Assembly: GCF_021191635.1 (NCBI RefSeq) | Contig: NZ_JAIWPR010000026.1 | Coordinates: forward strand, 1 to 64,000 | Direction of reading: 5' to 3' | Source: Alterluteimonas quercicellularis | Lineage (GTDB): Bacteria > Pseudomonadota > Gammaproteobacteria > Xanthomonadales > Xanthomonadaceae | Length of the DNA: 64,000 nucleotides | Part shown: in pieces, positions 8,533 through 17,740 of the stretch | Layout of the letters: the number at the start of each line of letters is the position of its first letter | Numbering within the stretch: position 1 is the stretch's first letter | Notes under the pieces: generated by a model | The model's input: only the letters and a program-made list of their open reading frames with translations | Database searches by the model: none | Told to the model about the DNA's origin: nothing | Position numbers and translations under genes: made by a program

Positions 8533-9504
8533 TCACACCGGCGCCAGCAGCGCCAGCGCGAAGTCGCCCCGCGGATCGGTCCACCACGCGCGCAGCGCCA
8601 GCCCGGCCTCGGCGGCCAGCCCCGCGGCGCTGTCGCGGGTGTACTTCTGGCTGATCTCCACCGCCATCGCCTCGCCCGGCGCGAACGCGAAGGCGCGCCC
8701 GCCGACCCGCACCGTCTGCGCGCGCAGGCTCACCAGCGAGGTCTCGATGCGCATGCGCTCGCGCGCGTAGACCGCGCGATGGGCGTAGCCGTCGAGGTCG
8801 AAGTCGCTGCCGATCTCGCGGTTGAGCCGCGCCAGCAGGTTGAGGGTGAACTCGGCGGTGACGCCGGCGGCGTCGTTGTACGCGGCCTCCAGCCGGCGCG
8901 GGTCCTTGTCCAGGTCCAGGCCGATCAGCGCGCGCCCGTCGGCGCCGAGCGCGGCGCGCATGCCGCGCAGCAGGGCCACCGACTGCGGCGCGGTGAAGTT
9001 GCCCAGCGTGGAGCCGGGAAAGAACAGCAGCGTGCGCGAGGGCGGGCGCGACGGCGCGGGCAGCGCGACGGCGCCGGTGAAGTCCGCGCACACCGGCAGC
9101 ATCTCGATCGCGGGGAACAGCGCGCCCAGCCGCGCGACGCTGTGCTGCAGCGCGCTCAGCGAGATCTCCACCGGCGTGTAGGCCACCGCGTCGTCCAGGC
9201 CCTCCAGCAGCCGCTCGGTCTTGCGCCCGCTGCCGCTGCCGTACTCCACCACGTGCGCGCCGGCGCCTACCGCGGCGGCGATGTCGTCCATCCGCGCGTC
9301 CAGCAGCGCCAGCTCGGTCGCCGTCAGGTAGTACTCGGGCTGCCGGGTGATGCGCTCGAACAGCGCCGAGCCGCGGGCGTCGTAGAAGTACTTCGAGGGC
9401 AGCTGCCGCGGCGAGGCCGACAGCCCCTGCACGACGTCGGCGAGGATGCGCGCCGGCGTGGGCTGCAGGTCGAGCAGCCCGACCCGCTCGTCCGCCCGGC
9501 TCAC
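8533..9504 (-). CDS. egtD: L-histidine N-alpha-methyltransferase EgtD
   Basis: EgtD converts histidine to hercynine using three S-adenosylmethionines, the first step of ergothioneine synthesis. The 323-residue product has 'SKYFYDARGSALFERIT', 'QPEYYLTATE', the SAM-binding 'VVEYGSGSGRK' (about 85-95), 'FFPGSTLGNF' and 'IGLDLDKDP', all standard for the family. The start is GTG at 9504-9502, which overlaps the egtB stop as GTGA, so the two proteins are probably translationally coupled. The frame continues open far upstream, but that part is only antisense or shifted egtB sequence. It is cytoplasmic. Confidence 0.93.
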   Translation of the reverse strand: MSRADERVGLLDLQPTPARILADVVQGLSASPRQLPSKYFYDARGSALFERITRQPEYYLTATELALLDARMDDIAAAVGAGAHVVEYGSGSGRKTERLLEGLDDAVAYTPVEISLSALQHSVARLGALFPAIEMLPVCADFTGAVALPAPSRPPSRTLLFFPGSTLGNFTAPQSVALLRGMRAALGADGRALIGLDLDKDPRRLEAAYNDAAGVTAEFTLNLLARLNREIGSDFDLDGYAHRAVYARERMRIETSLVSLRAQTVRVGGRAFAFAPGEAMAVEISQKYTRDSAAGLAAEAGLALRAWWTDPRGDFALALLAPV

Positions 9505-10778
9505 GGATCGCGCGCCAGCCGCAGGCCGGCGAACTGCCAGCGCGCGTGCGGGGGGAAGAAGTTGCGGTAGCTGGCGCGCACGTGGCCGCGCGCGGTGGCG
9601 CAGCTGCCGCCGCGCAGCACCCACTGCCCGACCATGAACTTGCCGTTGTACTCGCCGATGCTGCCGGTCCACGGCCGGTAGCCGGGCCACGGGCCGTAGG
9701 CGCTCGAGGTCCATTCCCAGACGTCGCCGAACAGCTGCGCCGGGCGGCGCCCGGGCGCCGCCTGCGCGGCCACCGGCTGCAGCACGCCGTCGTCGGCGAA
9801 GTTGCCCTGCGGCGGCCCCGCGGCGGCCGCGGCGCGCTCCCACTCGAACTCGGTGGGCAGGCGCGCGCCGGCCCAGCGCGCGTAGGCGTCGGCCTCGTAG
9901 TAGCTGAGGTGGCAGACCGGCGCCGCCGCGTCGAGCGCGCGGCGCCCGCCGAGGGTGTGCGCGTGCTCCAGGTCCTCGTCCCAGTAGAGCGGCCGCGCCC
10001 AGCCCTGGGCCTGCGCCAGCGCCCAGCCGTCGGCCAGCCACAGCGCGGGCTCGCGGTAGCCGCCGTCCTCGACGAAGGCGCGGTACTCCAGGTTGCTCAC
10101 CGGCCGCGAGGCCAGCGCGTGCGCCGGCACCAGCACGCGGTGCCGGGGCGACTCGTTGTCGTAGGCGAATCCGGCCTCGCCGGGCCAGGGCTCGGCGCCG
10201 ATCGCGACCACGGCCTCGTCCGCCTCGCACCAGGCCATGGGCCGCGGCTCGGCGCTGGGGCGCGGCAGGTCCTCGCGGTAGGCCGGGCGCAGCGGGCTGC
10301 ACCAGAACGCGTGCTGGATGTCGGTCAGCAGCAGTTCCTGGTGCTGCTGTTCGTGCTGCAGGCCGACCAGCAGGCGGCGGCGCGCCTCGTCGTCGAGGTC
10401 GTGGTCGCGCAGGCGCGCGCCGACGCGCGCATCGACGATCTCGCGGTAGTCGGTCACCGCCTCGAGCGAGGGCCGCGAGAGGTGGCCGCGGCAGGGCCGC
10501 GGGTGCGCCGGCCCCAGGCTCTGGTAGTAGCTGTTGAAGACCGTGTCCCAGGCCGGCGCGTGGGGACGGTAGCCCGGGCGCGCGGCGAGCACGAAGCGCT
10601 CGATGAACCAGGTGGTGTGCGCGAGGTGCCACTTCGCCGGACTGGCGTCGGGCATGCTCTGCACCATCGCATCCTCGGCCGAGAGCGGCGCGGCGAGCGC
10701 GCGGGTGCGCGACCTCACGTGGGCGAACAGGCGCTCGAGCTCGTCGGGGTCGGGCGCGGCGTGCGGAACGGCATGCAT
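9501..10778 (-). CDS. egtB: Ergothioneine biosynthesis sulfoxide synthase EgtB
   Basis: EgtB is a non-haem iron enzyme that joins hercynine to a thiol donor using oxygen. The 425-residue product has an N-terminal DinB-like part with 'AKWHLAHTTWFIERF' (about 48-62) and 'HEQQHQE' (142-148), which supply the iron His ligands. A C-terminal FGE-sulfatase-type domain has 'RLPTEFEWERAA', 'VWEWTSSAYGPWPGYRPW' and 'VLRGGSCATARGHVRASYRNF'. Whether it uses gamma-Glu-Cys or cysteine cannot be read from the sequence. No egtA, egtC or egtE lies in the window. It is the first gene of egtB-egtD, divergent from the transglutaminase gene across 166 bases. Confidence 0.93.
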   Translation of the reverse strand: MHAVPHAAPDPDELERLFAHVRSRTRALAAPLSAEDAMVQSMPDASPAKWHLAHTTWFIERFVLAARPGYRPHAPAWDTVFNSYYQSLGPAHPRPCRGHLSRPSLEAVTDYREIVDARVGARLRDHDLDDEARRRLLVGLQHEQQHQELLLTDIQHAFWCSPLRPAYREDLPRPSAEPRPMAWCEADEAVVAIGAEPWPGEAGFAYDNESPRHRVLVPAHALASRPVSNLEYRAFVEDGGYREPALWLADGWALAQAQGWARPLYWDEDLEHAHTLGGRRALDAAAPVCHLSYYEADAYARWAGARLPTEFEWERAAAAAGPPQGNFADDGVLQPVAAQAAPGRRPAQLFGDVWEWTSSAYGPWPGYRPWTGSIGEYNGKFMVGQWVLRGGSCATARGHVRASYRNFFPPHARWQFAGLRLARDP

Positions 10779-10944
10779 GCCGGAAAGCGTGCGGCCGCCG
10801 CGGTGACCGTGGCGTCACGGCAGCGTCGCGGCCGGCGGCGCGGCGTGCGCGTAGACTGGTGCGCCCAACGCCTGCCGGACGCCCCGCACGATCGCGCCCC
10901 CGGGCGATGCGATCCGGTCGCGCGGGACGCCGGGGAGTCCGCCC

Positions 10945-11856
10945 ATGGTCGCGCTGAGACTCGTCCACCGCACCGCCTACAGCTACCGCCTGCCGGTGCT
11001 GTTCAATCCGCACCGGATGCTGCTGCGCCCGCGGGAGAGCCGCGACCTGCGGCTGCTGTCGATGCGGCTGGAGGTGTCGCCGCAGGCGCAGCTGGCCTGG
11101 GCCGAGGACGTGGCCGGCAACGTGGTGGCGACCGCGACGTTCGGGGCGGCGGGCGACCGCCTGGTCATCGAGAGCGTGGCCGAGATCGAACTCGATCCCG
11201 TGCCGTGGCCGGTATTCGACATCGCCGCCTCCGCGGCCTCCTGGCCGTTCCGCTACGACGACGACGACTGGACCGACCTCGGCGCGCTGGCGGCGCCGCA
11301 GCACCCCGACCCCGCGGGCCGCCTGCGCGACTGGGCGCGGGCCTTCGTGCTCGGCGAGCGCACCGACACGCTGTCGCTGCTGAAGGACCTCAACGCCGGC
11401 ATCGCGTCCGGCATCGCCTACGAGGCGCGCGAGGACGAAGGCACGCAGGCGCCGCTGCGCACGCTCGAACTAGGGCGCGCCTCCTGCCGCGACCTCGCGG
11501 TGCTGTTCGCCGAGGCCGTGCGCGCGCTGGGCTTCGGCGCGCGGATCGTGTCCGGCTACCTGCACGACCCGGCCGGCACGCTGCGGGGCTCGGCCGACAC
11601 GGGCGCCACCCACGCCTGGGCCGAGGTCTACGTCCCGGGCGCGGGCTGGATCGCCTTCGACCCGACCAACGGCGGCGTCGGCGCGGCCAACCTGGTGCCG
11701 GTCGCCGTCGGCCGCGACATCGGCCGGGTGATGCCGGTGTCGGGCAGCTTCGCCGGGCCGGCCGACGCGCTGGCCGGGATGCAGGTCGACGTCAGCCTCG
11801 AGGCGCGCGCGCATCCGCCGCCGGCGGCGGACGGGGCGGCGGCGGCGCTCCCGTAG
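10945..11856 (+). CDS. Transglutaminase-like cysteine protein, cytoplasmic
   Basis: This 303-residue protein has the two-part layout of the bacterial transglutaminase-like N domain ('LVHRTAYSYRLPVLFNPHRM') followed by the catalytic core. The triad candidates are Cys in 'GRASCRDLAVLFAEAVRALG' (about 181), His in 'ATHAWAEVYVPG' (about 222) and Asp in 'GWIAFDPTNG' (about 238). Such proteins are putative proteases or amidases and often sit in alpha-E/circularly-permuted-ATP-grasp clusters, which are absent here. ATG at 10945; no signal peptide. It is divergent from egtB. An unusual CTA-GGG codon pair occurs near 11470. Confidence 0.85.
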   Translation: MVALRLVHRTAYSYRLPVLFNPHRMLLRPRESRDLRLLSMRLEVSPQAQLAWAEDVAGNVVATATFGAAGDRLVIESVAEIELDPVPWPVFDIAASAASWPFRYDDDDWTDLGALAAPQHPDPAGRLRDWARAFVLGERTDTLSLLKDLNAGIASGIAYEAREDEGTQAPLRTLELGRASCRDLAVLFAEAVRALGFGARIVSGYLHDPAGTLRGSADTGATHAWAEVYVPGAGWIAFDPTNGGVGAANLVPVAVGRDIGRVMPVSGSFAGPADALAGMQVDVSLEARAHPPPAADGAAAALP

Positions 11857-11860
11857 GGCG

Positions 11861-13186
11861 TCAGGGCGTGGCCGGCGGGCGGCCGGCGGAGGTGAGCCAG
11901 GTCAGCGCCAGGAGCCCCGCCGCGGCGGAGACGACCGACGCCAGCAGGATGCCCAGCTTCACCGAATCCAGCAGCGCGGGCGCGAACGCCAGTTCGGCGA
12001 TGAACATCGCCATGGTGAAGCCGATCCCGGTCAACAGGCTGCCCGCCGCCAGCAGCGTCCAGGGCAGTTCGTCGGGCCGGACCGCGATCCGCAGCTTCGC
12101 CGCGAGCACGGCGAAGAGCAGGACCCCGACGGGTTTCCCCGCGACGAAGGCGGCGATCACCGCCACGGCGATGCCCTGATCGAAGCGCGCGGCCACGATC
12201 GGCACGCCGGCGTTGGCGAGGGCGAAGAGCGGCAGGATGGTGAACGCCACCCAGGGATGGAGCAGGAGCTCCAGCCGCTCGATCGGCGACAGGGCCTCGC
12301 GGGCGGCGACCCCGGCCCGGCGCAGATCGCCGCGCGCTTCCGCATCGCCGCTCCAGTGGTCTCCCGGCGGATAGGCGATCACCCGGTCGAAGATGGCGTG
12401 CAGCCGGCGATCGCTCACCCAGCTTCGCGCCGGCGTCATGAGCCCGAGGATCACGCCGGCCAGCGTCGCGTGGACGCCCGACGCATCGAGCGCCAGCCAG
12501 ACGCCGCCGCCGATCGCGAAGTAGATCGGAATGCTGCGGATGCCCAGGCGCGCGATCGCCGCCACCGCGGCCAGGCCGGCCCCCGCCAGCGCGAGCGCAG
12601 GCCAGTGCAGGGCTTCGCCGTAGCCGAGCGCGACCACCAGGATGGCGCCGATGTCGTCGAAGATCGCGAGCGAGAGCAGGAACAGGCGCAGGGCGTGCGG
12701 AACGCGGGCGCCGAGCAGCGCGATGCAGCCGATGACGAAGGCGGTATCGGTGGACATGACCGTGCCCCACCCGCCGGCGCCCGGCCCGCCGTCGACCAGC
12801 CACAGGAACACCCCCGCCGGCACCACCATGCCGCCTACGGCGGCCATGAGCGGGAACGCCGCCATCCGCGGCTCCCGCAGTTCGCCAAGCACCAGCTCGC
12901 GCTTCAGCTCCAGGGCGATGACGAAGAAGAAGAGCGTCATCAGTGCGTCGTTGATCCAGTGCTTCAACGAGCGGGAGAACTCGAACCCGCCGAATCCGAA
13001 TCCCGCAGGCAGCTCCCAGAACGCGAGGTACTGCGCCGACCACGCCGTGTTGGCGAGCGCCACGGCCAGCACCGTGCACAGCAGCAGGACGATGCCCGCG
13101 ACGGCTTCGATGCGGAGGAACCGCATCAACGGCCGGGTGAACCGGTCCGCCGGCTCCCGGGGCAGACGCCCGAGTCCAGTGTTCAT
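11861..13186 (-). CDS. nhaA: Na+/H+ antiporter NhaA
   Basis: This 441-residue inner-membrane antiporter has about 11-12 hydrophobic segments. 'SLKHWINDALMTLFFFVIAL' is the family's first signature, 'TVMSTDTAFVIGCIALLG' and 'SLAIFDDIGAILVVA' contain the paired Asp residues that bind Na+ and H+, and 'LLTGIGFTMAMFIAELAF' is the late conserved helix. It expels Na+ in exchange for protons in salt or alkaline stress. ATG at 13186 (MNTGLGRLP) is the natural start although the frame is open further up. The 255 bases upstream show no obvious NhaR or riboswitch signal that I can recognise. It converges on the transglutaminase gene with four bases between them. Confidence 0.93.
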   Translation of the reverse strand: MNTGLGRLPREPADRFTRPLMRFLRIEAVAGIVLLLCTVLAVALANTAWSAQYLAFWELPAGFGFGGFEFSRSLKHWINDALMTLFFFVIALELKRELVLGELREPRMAAFPLMAAVGGMVVPAGVFLWLVDGGPGAGGWGTVMSTDTAFVIGCIALLGARVPHALRLFLLSLAIFDDIGAILVVALGYGEALHWPALALAGAGLAAVAAIARLGIRSIPIYFAIGGGVWLALDASGVHATLAGVILGLMTPARSWVSDRRLHAIFDRVIAYPPGDHWSGDAEARGDLRRAGVAAREALSPIERLELLLHPWVAFTILPLFALANAGVPIVAARFDQGIAVAVIAAFVAGKPVGVLLFAVLAAKLRIAVRPDELPWTLLAAGSLLTGIGFTMAMFIAELAFAPALLDSVKLGILLASVVSAAAGLLALTWLTSAGRPPATP

Positions 13187-13441
13187 GTGGAATCTCCGTT
13201 CCGCAGCCGATAGCGCTGCGCCGGTACCCGGATGCGGGGACGGCGGCCGGTGACGGGGGCGATGCGGCAGGCGCGCCGCAGGAGCGTTGCCGGCGGCCCG
13301 CTTGCGCAAGGCGACCGCGATGGGATGCGGGCGCTGCACCGGGCGCCCTGCGCCGAGTATCCGGCCCGGACGCGCCCGCGCGCAAGCGAGGAGGCCCGGC
13401 CGCGCACGCCGGCCGCGTCCCGGCGCCGACGCGCACGGGGC

Positions 13442-13819
13442 TCAGCCGATCGCGTCGAGGTAGTACCAGCGGCCGTCCTCGCGCACGAACCGGCTGCGCT
13501 CGCGCATGCGCACCGCGCTGCCGCCGCCGATCCGGTAGCGGGCCACGAACTCCACCTCGGCGGCGTCGGGCCCGGCCGGGTCGTGGCCCAGCACCTTCAG
13601 GCCGAGCCAGACCGGGCGCGCGCCGTCGTCGAGATCCAGGCGCGCCGGGCGCGTGGCGGGGTGCCAGCTGCGCAGCAGGTAGCCGGCGTCGCCCCGCGCG
13701 TAGGCGCTGTAGCGCGAGCGCATCAGCGCCTCGGCGTCGGCGGCGGGCGCGCCGGCGTGCAGCGGGCCGCAACAGGCGGCGTAGGCGCGGCCGCTGCCGC
13801 AGGGGCAGGCTTCGGCCAT
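13442..13819 (-). CDS. YchJ-like SEC-C motif protein
   Basis: This 125-residue protein begins '[20 protein letters not shown]', the SEC-C zinc-binding motif (CxCGSG...CC), followed by an NTF2-like alpha+beta domain with '[20 protein letters not shown]' and 'VEFVARYR'. That is the standard YchJ (UPF0225) layout. SEC-C domains bind zinc and often mediate protein contacts; YchJ itself has no settled function. The start ATG (13819-13817) overlaps the folE stop as ATGA, so it is probably translated from the folE message. Confidence 0.88.
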   Translation of the reverse strand: MAEACPCGSGRAYAACCGPLHAGAPAADAEALMRSRYSAYARGDAGYLLRSWHPATRPARLDLDDGARPVWLGLKVLGHDPAGPDAAEVEFVARYRIGGGSAVRMRERSRFVREDGRWYYLDAIG

Positions 13820-14424
13820 CAGCGGCGGGCGCCGCTGGCCTCGATGAAGCGCAGGAACTCGGCGCGGGTGCGCGCGTCCTCGCGGAAGCTGCCGAGCATG
13901 GTCGAGGTGATCATGCTGACGCCGCGCTTGTGCACGCCGCGGGTGGTCATGCACTCGTGCGCGCCCTCCACCACCACGCCCACGCCGTGCGGCGCCAGCG
14001 CGCGCTGGATGCAGCCGGCGATCTGCGCGGTCATCTTCTCCTGAACCTGGAAGCGCTTGGCGTAGGCGTCGACCACGCGGGCCAGCTTGCTGATGCCGAC
14101 CACCTTGCCGCGCGGCAGGTAGCCCACGTGCACGCGGCCGATGATCGGGGCCATGTGGTGCTCGCAGTGGCTCTCGTACTCGATGTCGCGCAGCACGATC
14201 ATCTCGTCGTAGCCCTCCACCTCCTCGAAGGTGCGGGCCAGGTACTCGTCGGGGTCGAGCGCGTAGCCGCTGAACCACTCGCGGTAGGCCTTCACCACCC
14301 GCTTGGGGGTGTCCTGCAGGCCTTCGCGGCCGGGATCGTCGCCGGCCCAGCGCAGCAGCGTGCGCACCGCGTCCTCGGCCTGCTCGCGGGTGACCTCGGG
14401 CGGGTTGTCGGGGTGTACGGCCAT
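13819..14424 (-). CDS. folE: GTP cyclohydrolase I FolE
   Basis: FolE opens GTP to dihydroneopterin triphosphate, the entry to tetrahydrofolate. The 201-residue product has '[19 protein letters not shown]' with the zinc Cys and His, '[20 protein letters not shown]', and '[17 protein letters not shown]' with the third zinc ligand. The C-terminus '[16 protein letters not shown]' is standard. ATG at 14424; upstream ATGs in the same frame are not supported by conservation. It overlaps the SEC-C gene by one base pattern (ATGA). Confidence 0.95.
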   Translation of the reverse strand: MAVHPDNPPEVTREQAEDAVRTLLRWAGDDPGREGLQDTPKRVVKAYREWFSGYALDPDEYLARTFEEVEGYDEMIVLRDIEYESHCEHHMAPIIGRVHVGYLPRGKVVGISKLARVVDAYAKRFQVQEKMTAQIAGCIQRALAPHGVGVVVEGAHECMTTRGVHKRGVSMITSTMLGSFREDARTRAEFLRFIEASGARR

Positions 14425-14483
14425 TGCGCGGCTCTGTCGGCGGAGGGGCCGGACATGGTAACGCGCCGCCGCCGGGCGGTGCC

Positions 14484-14933
14484 TCAGGCGGCCGGTGCGC
14501 GCTCGCGCTCGGACAGCTGCCGCCACGCGTGCTGGATGGCCGGATAGGCCTGCGCCCAGGTCAGGCGCGAGCGGCCGCGCAGCGAGGGCCAGTCCGCCTC
14601 CAGTTCGGCGGCGACCAGTTCGGGATCGCGGTTGCGCCGCTCGTAGGCGTTGAGGGCCAGCCCGTAGGCGGGCGCGTAGTCGTCCCAGGTCATGCCGTCG
14701 ACGTAGTACTCGGCCTGGCGGTAGATCTGCTCGAAGTGGCCGAGGTCGCCGCGCGGATCGGCGGATTCGGACAGCCGGTGGCCGAGCAGCGCGCCGAGCG
14801 CCACGCCCGCCACCACGCCCGCCACCAGGCCGGGCGGGCCGAACGGCAGGTAGCCGATCCCGCCCAGCAGGACGCCGCCGATCAGGGCGAAGGCGCCTGC
14901 GCCCAGCACGTGGACCTTCTGCAGGCGGCCCAT
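14484..14933 (-). CDS. Small membrane-anchored protein with 'DYAPAY...SRLTW' domain
   Basis: This 149-residue protein has one or two hydrophobic segments near the N-terminus ('[20 protein letters not shown]' and '[17 protein letters not shown]', about 10-50), then a soluble domain with '[19 protein letters not shown]' and '[19 protein letters not shown]'. The same pattern, W-x-DYAPAY then SRLTW, occurs in the next gene upstream (14936-15292). I do not recognise a named family. The two genes are adjacent, with only two bases between stop and start, and form a two-gene unit from an old duplication. Confidence 0.7.
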   Translation of the reverse strand: MGRLQKVHVLGAGAFALIGGVLLGGIGYLPFGPPGLVAGVVAGVALGALLGHRLSESADPRGDLGHFEQIYRQAEYYVDGMTWDDYAPAYGLALNAYERRNRDPELVAAELEADWPSLRGRSRLTWAQAYPAIQHAWRQLSERERAPAA

Positions 14934-14935
14934 GG

Positions 14936-15292
14936 TCAGTCCGGGATCCGGCCGTCGCCGCGGCGGCGGTCGGCCGCGTCCTCGAAGACGTGGCGGATCG
15001 CCGCGCGCGCCTCGGTCCAGGTCAGGCGCGAACCGTCGCGCGCGGTGTCCCAGCCGTGTTCGAGCCGCGGCTCGATGGCCTCGAAGGACGCGGCGGAGAC
15101 GTCGAGCGCATCGGCCTGCTCCATCGCGTAGCGGTAGGCGGGGGCGTAGTCGGACCAGGCGCGGCCGCTGGAGAAGTAGGGCGCGTCGCGATAGCTGCGG
15201 CGGTAGTACTCGTAGGGGGATTCGTCGCCCGGGCGACGGCCCGCGTCGGCCGGGTGGGCGGCCGGGGCGGCGTGGGCGTGGGGCTTGTCCAT
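14936..15292 (-). CDS. Small soluble protein with 'DYAPAY...SRLTW' domain
   Basis: This 118-residue product has a His/Ala/Pro-rich start ('[18 protein letters not shown]') and then '[19 protein letters not shown]' and '[18 protein letters not shown]'. This is the same domain as in the following gene but without the membrane segments. ATG at 15292 was chosen because a longer in-frame start adds only Arg-rich low-complexity sequence. The pair may form a membrane-bound/soluble partner set. The function is unknown. Confidence 0.7.
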   Translation of the reverse strand: MDKPHAHAAPAAHPADAGRRPGDESPYEYYRRSYRDAPYFSSGRAWSDYAPAYRYAMEQADALDVSAASFEAIEPRLEHGWDTARDGSRLTWTEARAAIRHVFEDAADRRRGDGRIPD

Positions 15293-15474
15293 GGCGGAGG
15301 GCGATGGCGCGCGTGGGGGGCTGGGCACACCGTAGGCCAGGGGCCGGTCCGCGAGCGGTGAAATTGCCGCCCTCCGCCCTTGTCGCGACACGCACCGTTC
15401 AGCGATGCGCGCACGGCGCGATGCCGACCGCCCGCGCGCAGGCGCAACGGGCGTGCACGTCCGCCGGTTGCCAG

Positions 15475-15515
15475 GGCCTGCCAGCGCTCATGGCACGCCA
15501 TAGCGCTGACAGGTC
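15475..15515 (-). terminator. Long hairpin after the efflux operon
   Basis: Immediately after the stop of the outer-membrane channel gene, CAGCGCTATGGC pairs with GCCATgAGCGCTG (one bulged base), extended by CCTG/CAGG. There is no T-run, so it may act as an RNA 3'-end stabiliser or Rho-linked terminator. Confidence 0.55.
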
Positions 15516-16967
15516 CTAGCCGCGATCGGCGATCGGCTGCGGCAGCGCCTGCGGCCAGCCGCCGGCGAAGCTGCGATACACCCCGGCCGCTGCGGCCACG
15601 CTGCGCGCGCGGGCGGCGGCGAAGGCGTCCTCCGCCTGCAGCCGGGTGCGCTCGGCGTCGAGCACGTCGAGCAGTCCCGCGGCGCCCGCGTCGAAGCGCA
15701 GCCGGGCCAGCTCCGCCGCCCGGGCGCTGTCGCGCGCGGCGCGCTCGAGCAGCGCGTCCTCCTCGCGGCTGCGCTCGTAGCGCACCAGCGCGTTGCCGGC
15801 GTCTTCCAGCGCCAGCAGCACGACCTGCCGGTACTCGGCCAGCGCGAGGTCGGCCCCCGACTCCGCCGCCGCGATGCGCGCGAGCACGCGGCCGACGTCG
15901 AGGAAGGACCAGTCGATGCCGAGCGCCACCAGCCGGGTCTCGCTGTCGCGCTCGAACAGCCGGCTGGTGTCCACCGCCTGGCTGCCGATCAGGCCGGACA
16001 GGGTGAAGCGCGGGAACAGGTCGGCGGTGGCGACGCCGATGCGCGCGGTGGCCGCATGCAGGCGCTGCTCGGCGGCGGCGATGTCGGGCCGGCGCCGCAG
16101 CAGGCCGCCGGGCGAGTCCGGGTCGGGGCCTGCGGGCAGCGCCGGCAGCGGCCGCGCGGCCGCCAGCCGCGGCGCCCAGGCGTCGGGCGGCTGGCCGGTG
16201 AGCACGCCCAGGCGGTGCACGGCGGCGCCGAGCGCGGCCTCCAGCGCCGGCACCGTGGCGCGGGTGGTGTCGAGCTGGGCGCGCGCGCGGGCGCTGTCGA
16301 AGTCGCTGCCGCCGCCGGCGGCGACGCGCGCCTCGACCAGGCGCAGGGTATCGGCCTGGTTGTCGACGTTGCCGCGCGCCACCCGCAGCCGCTCCTGCAG
16401 GCCGCGGACCTCGACGTAGGTGGCCACCACCTCGCCGACGATCGCCACCTGCAGCGCCTGCAGGTCGGCCGCCTGCGCGGCGGCGTCGGCGCGCCCGGCC
16501 TCCACGTTTCGGCGCACGCGGCCGAACAGGTCGAGCTCCCAGGACGCGGCGACGCCGGCGCTGTAGCCGTCGGCGTCGCGGGCCTCGCGGCCCTCGCCCG
16601 GCGCCTGCGACGCGGAGGCGCGCGTGGACGCGGCCTCGCCCTGGGCGACGACGGTGGGCAGGAAATCGAAGCGCGCGCCGCGCAGCAGCGCGTTGGCCTG
16701 GTCGTAGCGCGCCAGCGCCGCCTGCAGGTCGTGGTTGCGCGCCAGCGCCTCGCCGACCAGGGCGTCGAGCAGCGGGTCGTCGAAGGCGTTCCAGAACGCC
16801 GCGTCGGCGGCGGCCGGGGCGGCGGACGCGTCCGCCGCCGGCACGCCGTCGACCGGGTCGCGGAAGGCGTCGGCCAGCGTCGGCGGTGCCGGCCGCACGT
16901 GCTCGGGACCGACCGCGCAGGCCGACAGCGCCGCGGCCAGGGCGATCGCCAGTGCGCGGTTCACCAT
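15516..16967 (-). CDS. RND efflux outer-membrane factor lipoprotein (NodT/OprM type)
   Basis: This 483-residue TolC-like channel subunit has a lipoprotein signal 'ALAAALSACAVGPEHVRPAP' (Cys at about 17). It also has two OEP repeats with the family's 'FWNAFDDPLLDALV', 'ATYVEVRGLQERL', 'LRRRPDIAAAEQRLHAATA', 'IGVATADLFPRFTLSG' and 'YRQVVLLALEDAGNALVRYE' motifs. It forms the exit duct for the pump encoded upstream. ATG at 16967 overlaps the SDR stop by seven bases. It is the last gene of the operon and is followed by a long hairpin. Confidence 0.93.
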   Translation of the reverse strand: MVNRALAIALAAALSACAVGPEHVRPAPPTLADAFRDPVDGVPAADASAAPAAADAAFWNAFDDPLLDALVGEALARNHDLQAALARYDQANALLRGARFDFLPTVVAQGEAASTRASASQAPGEGREARDADGYSAGVAASWELDLFGRVRRNVEAGRADAAAQAADLQALQVAIVGEVVATYVEVRGLQERLRVARGNVDNQADTLRLVEARVAAGGGSDFDSARARAQLDTTRATVPALEAALGAAVHRLGVLTGQPPDAWAPRLAAARPLPALPAGPDPDSPGGLLRRRPDIAAAEQRLHAATARIGVATADLFPRFTLSGLIGSQAVDTSRLFERDSETRLVALGIDWSFLDVGRVLARIAAAESGADLALAEYRQVVLLALEDAGNALVRYERSREEDALLERAARDSARAAELARLRFDAGAAGLLDVLDAERTRLQAEDAFAAARARSVAAAAGVYRSFAGGWPQALPQPIADRG

Positions 16968-17695
16968 GGCAGCACCTCGTCGAAGTAGCGGAAGCTGCCG
17001 TTGGGCGCGTCGTCGCCGGCCAGGGCCAGGGCCACGCTGGTGCGGGCACCGTCGGCGATGTCGAGCTCGCCCTCGCCTGCGTTCATGTCGGTCTTCACGT
17101 AGCCGGGGTGGACCGTGTTGACCCGGATCGGGGTCTCGCGCAGCTCGTGGGCGAGATGCACCGTCCACGCGTTCACCGCCGTCTTGGAGACGTCGTAGGC
17201 GGGCAGCTTCATGTCGTAGATCGGCGAGGCCGGATCGAGGTGCAGCGCCAGCGAGCCGAGCATGCTGGAGACGTTGACGATGCGCCCGGCCGGGGCCAGG
17301 CGCAGCAGCGGCAGGAACGCCTGGGTGACCGCGATCAGGCCGAACAGGTTGGTCTCGAAGGTCGCGCGCCAGGTCGCGAGCGTCTGTTCCGAGACCGGCA
17401 CGGCGACGTCGTCGAGCAGGATGCCGGCGTTGTTGACCAGGATGTCGAGCCGTCCATGGCGCGCGGTCACCTGCTCCGCGGCGGCGGCGATGCCGGCCTC
17501 GTCGACGACGTCGAGCGCGATCGCCTCCACCGGCAGGCCCTCGGCCTGCAGCGCCAGGGCCGCCTCGACGGCGCGCTCGCGGCTGCGCCCGGCCAGCAGG
17601 GTGTGCACGCCGGCCTCGGCGAGCTGGCGCACCGTCTGCAGGCCGATGCCGCGGGTGGCGCCGGTGACCAGCGCGATCTTGGAATTCGCATTCAT
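16961..17695 (-). CDS. Short-chain dehydrogenase/reductase in the efflux operon
   Basis: This 244-residue classical SDR has the NAD(P) site 'VTGATRGIGLQT' (about 10-21), 'LVNNAGI', 'IVNVSSMLGS' with the catalytic Ser and 'YDVSKTAVNAW' with Tyr and Lys. Arg residues after the Gly motif ('GRSRER') suggest NADPH. The substrate is unknown. It lies between the RND pump and its outer-membrane channel and overlaps the latter, so it belongs to the operon. It may modify a pumped compound or simply share regulation. Confidence 0.9.
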   Translation of the reverse strand: MNANSKIALVTGATRGIGLQTVRQLAEAGVHTLLAGRSRERAVEAALALQAEGLPVEAIALDVVDEAGIAAAAEQVTARHGRLDILVNNAGILLDDVAVPVSEQTLATWRATFETNLFGLIAVTQAFLPLLRLAPAGRIVNVSSMLGSLALHLDPASPIYDMKLPAYDVSKTAVNAWTVHLAHELRETPIRVNTVHPGYVKTDMNAGEGELDIADGARTSVALALAGDDAPNGSFRYFDEVLPW

Positions 17696-17740
17696 GGGGA
17701 TGTCCTCGGGAGTCGGGGGAAATGAGGGGGCGTAAAGGGT

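Noticed and set aside
8533..11304. Apparent EgtD fusion with a long N-terminal extension
   Set aside because: The extension is the egtB gene read in another frame. The GTG at 9504 overlapping the egtB stop is the true start.
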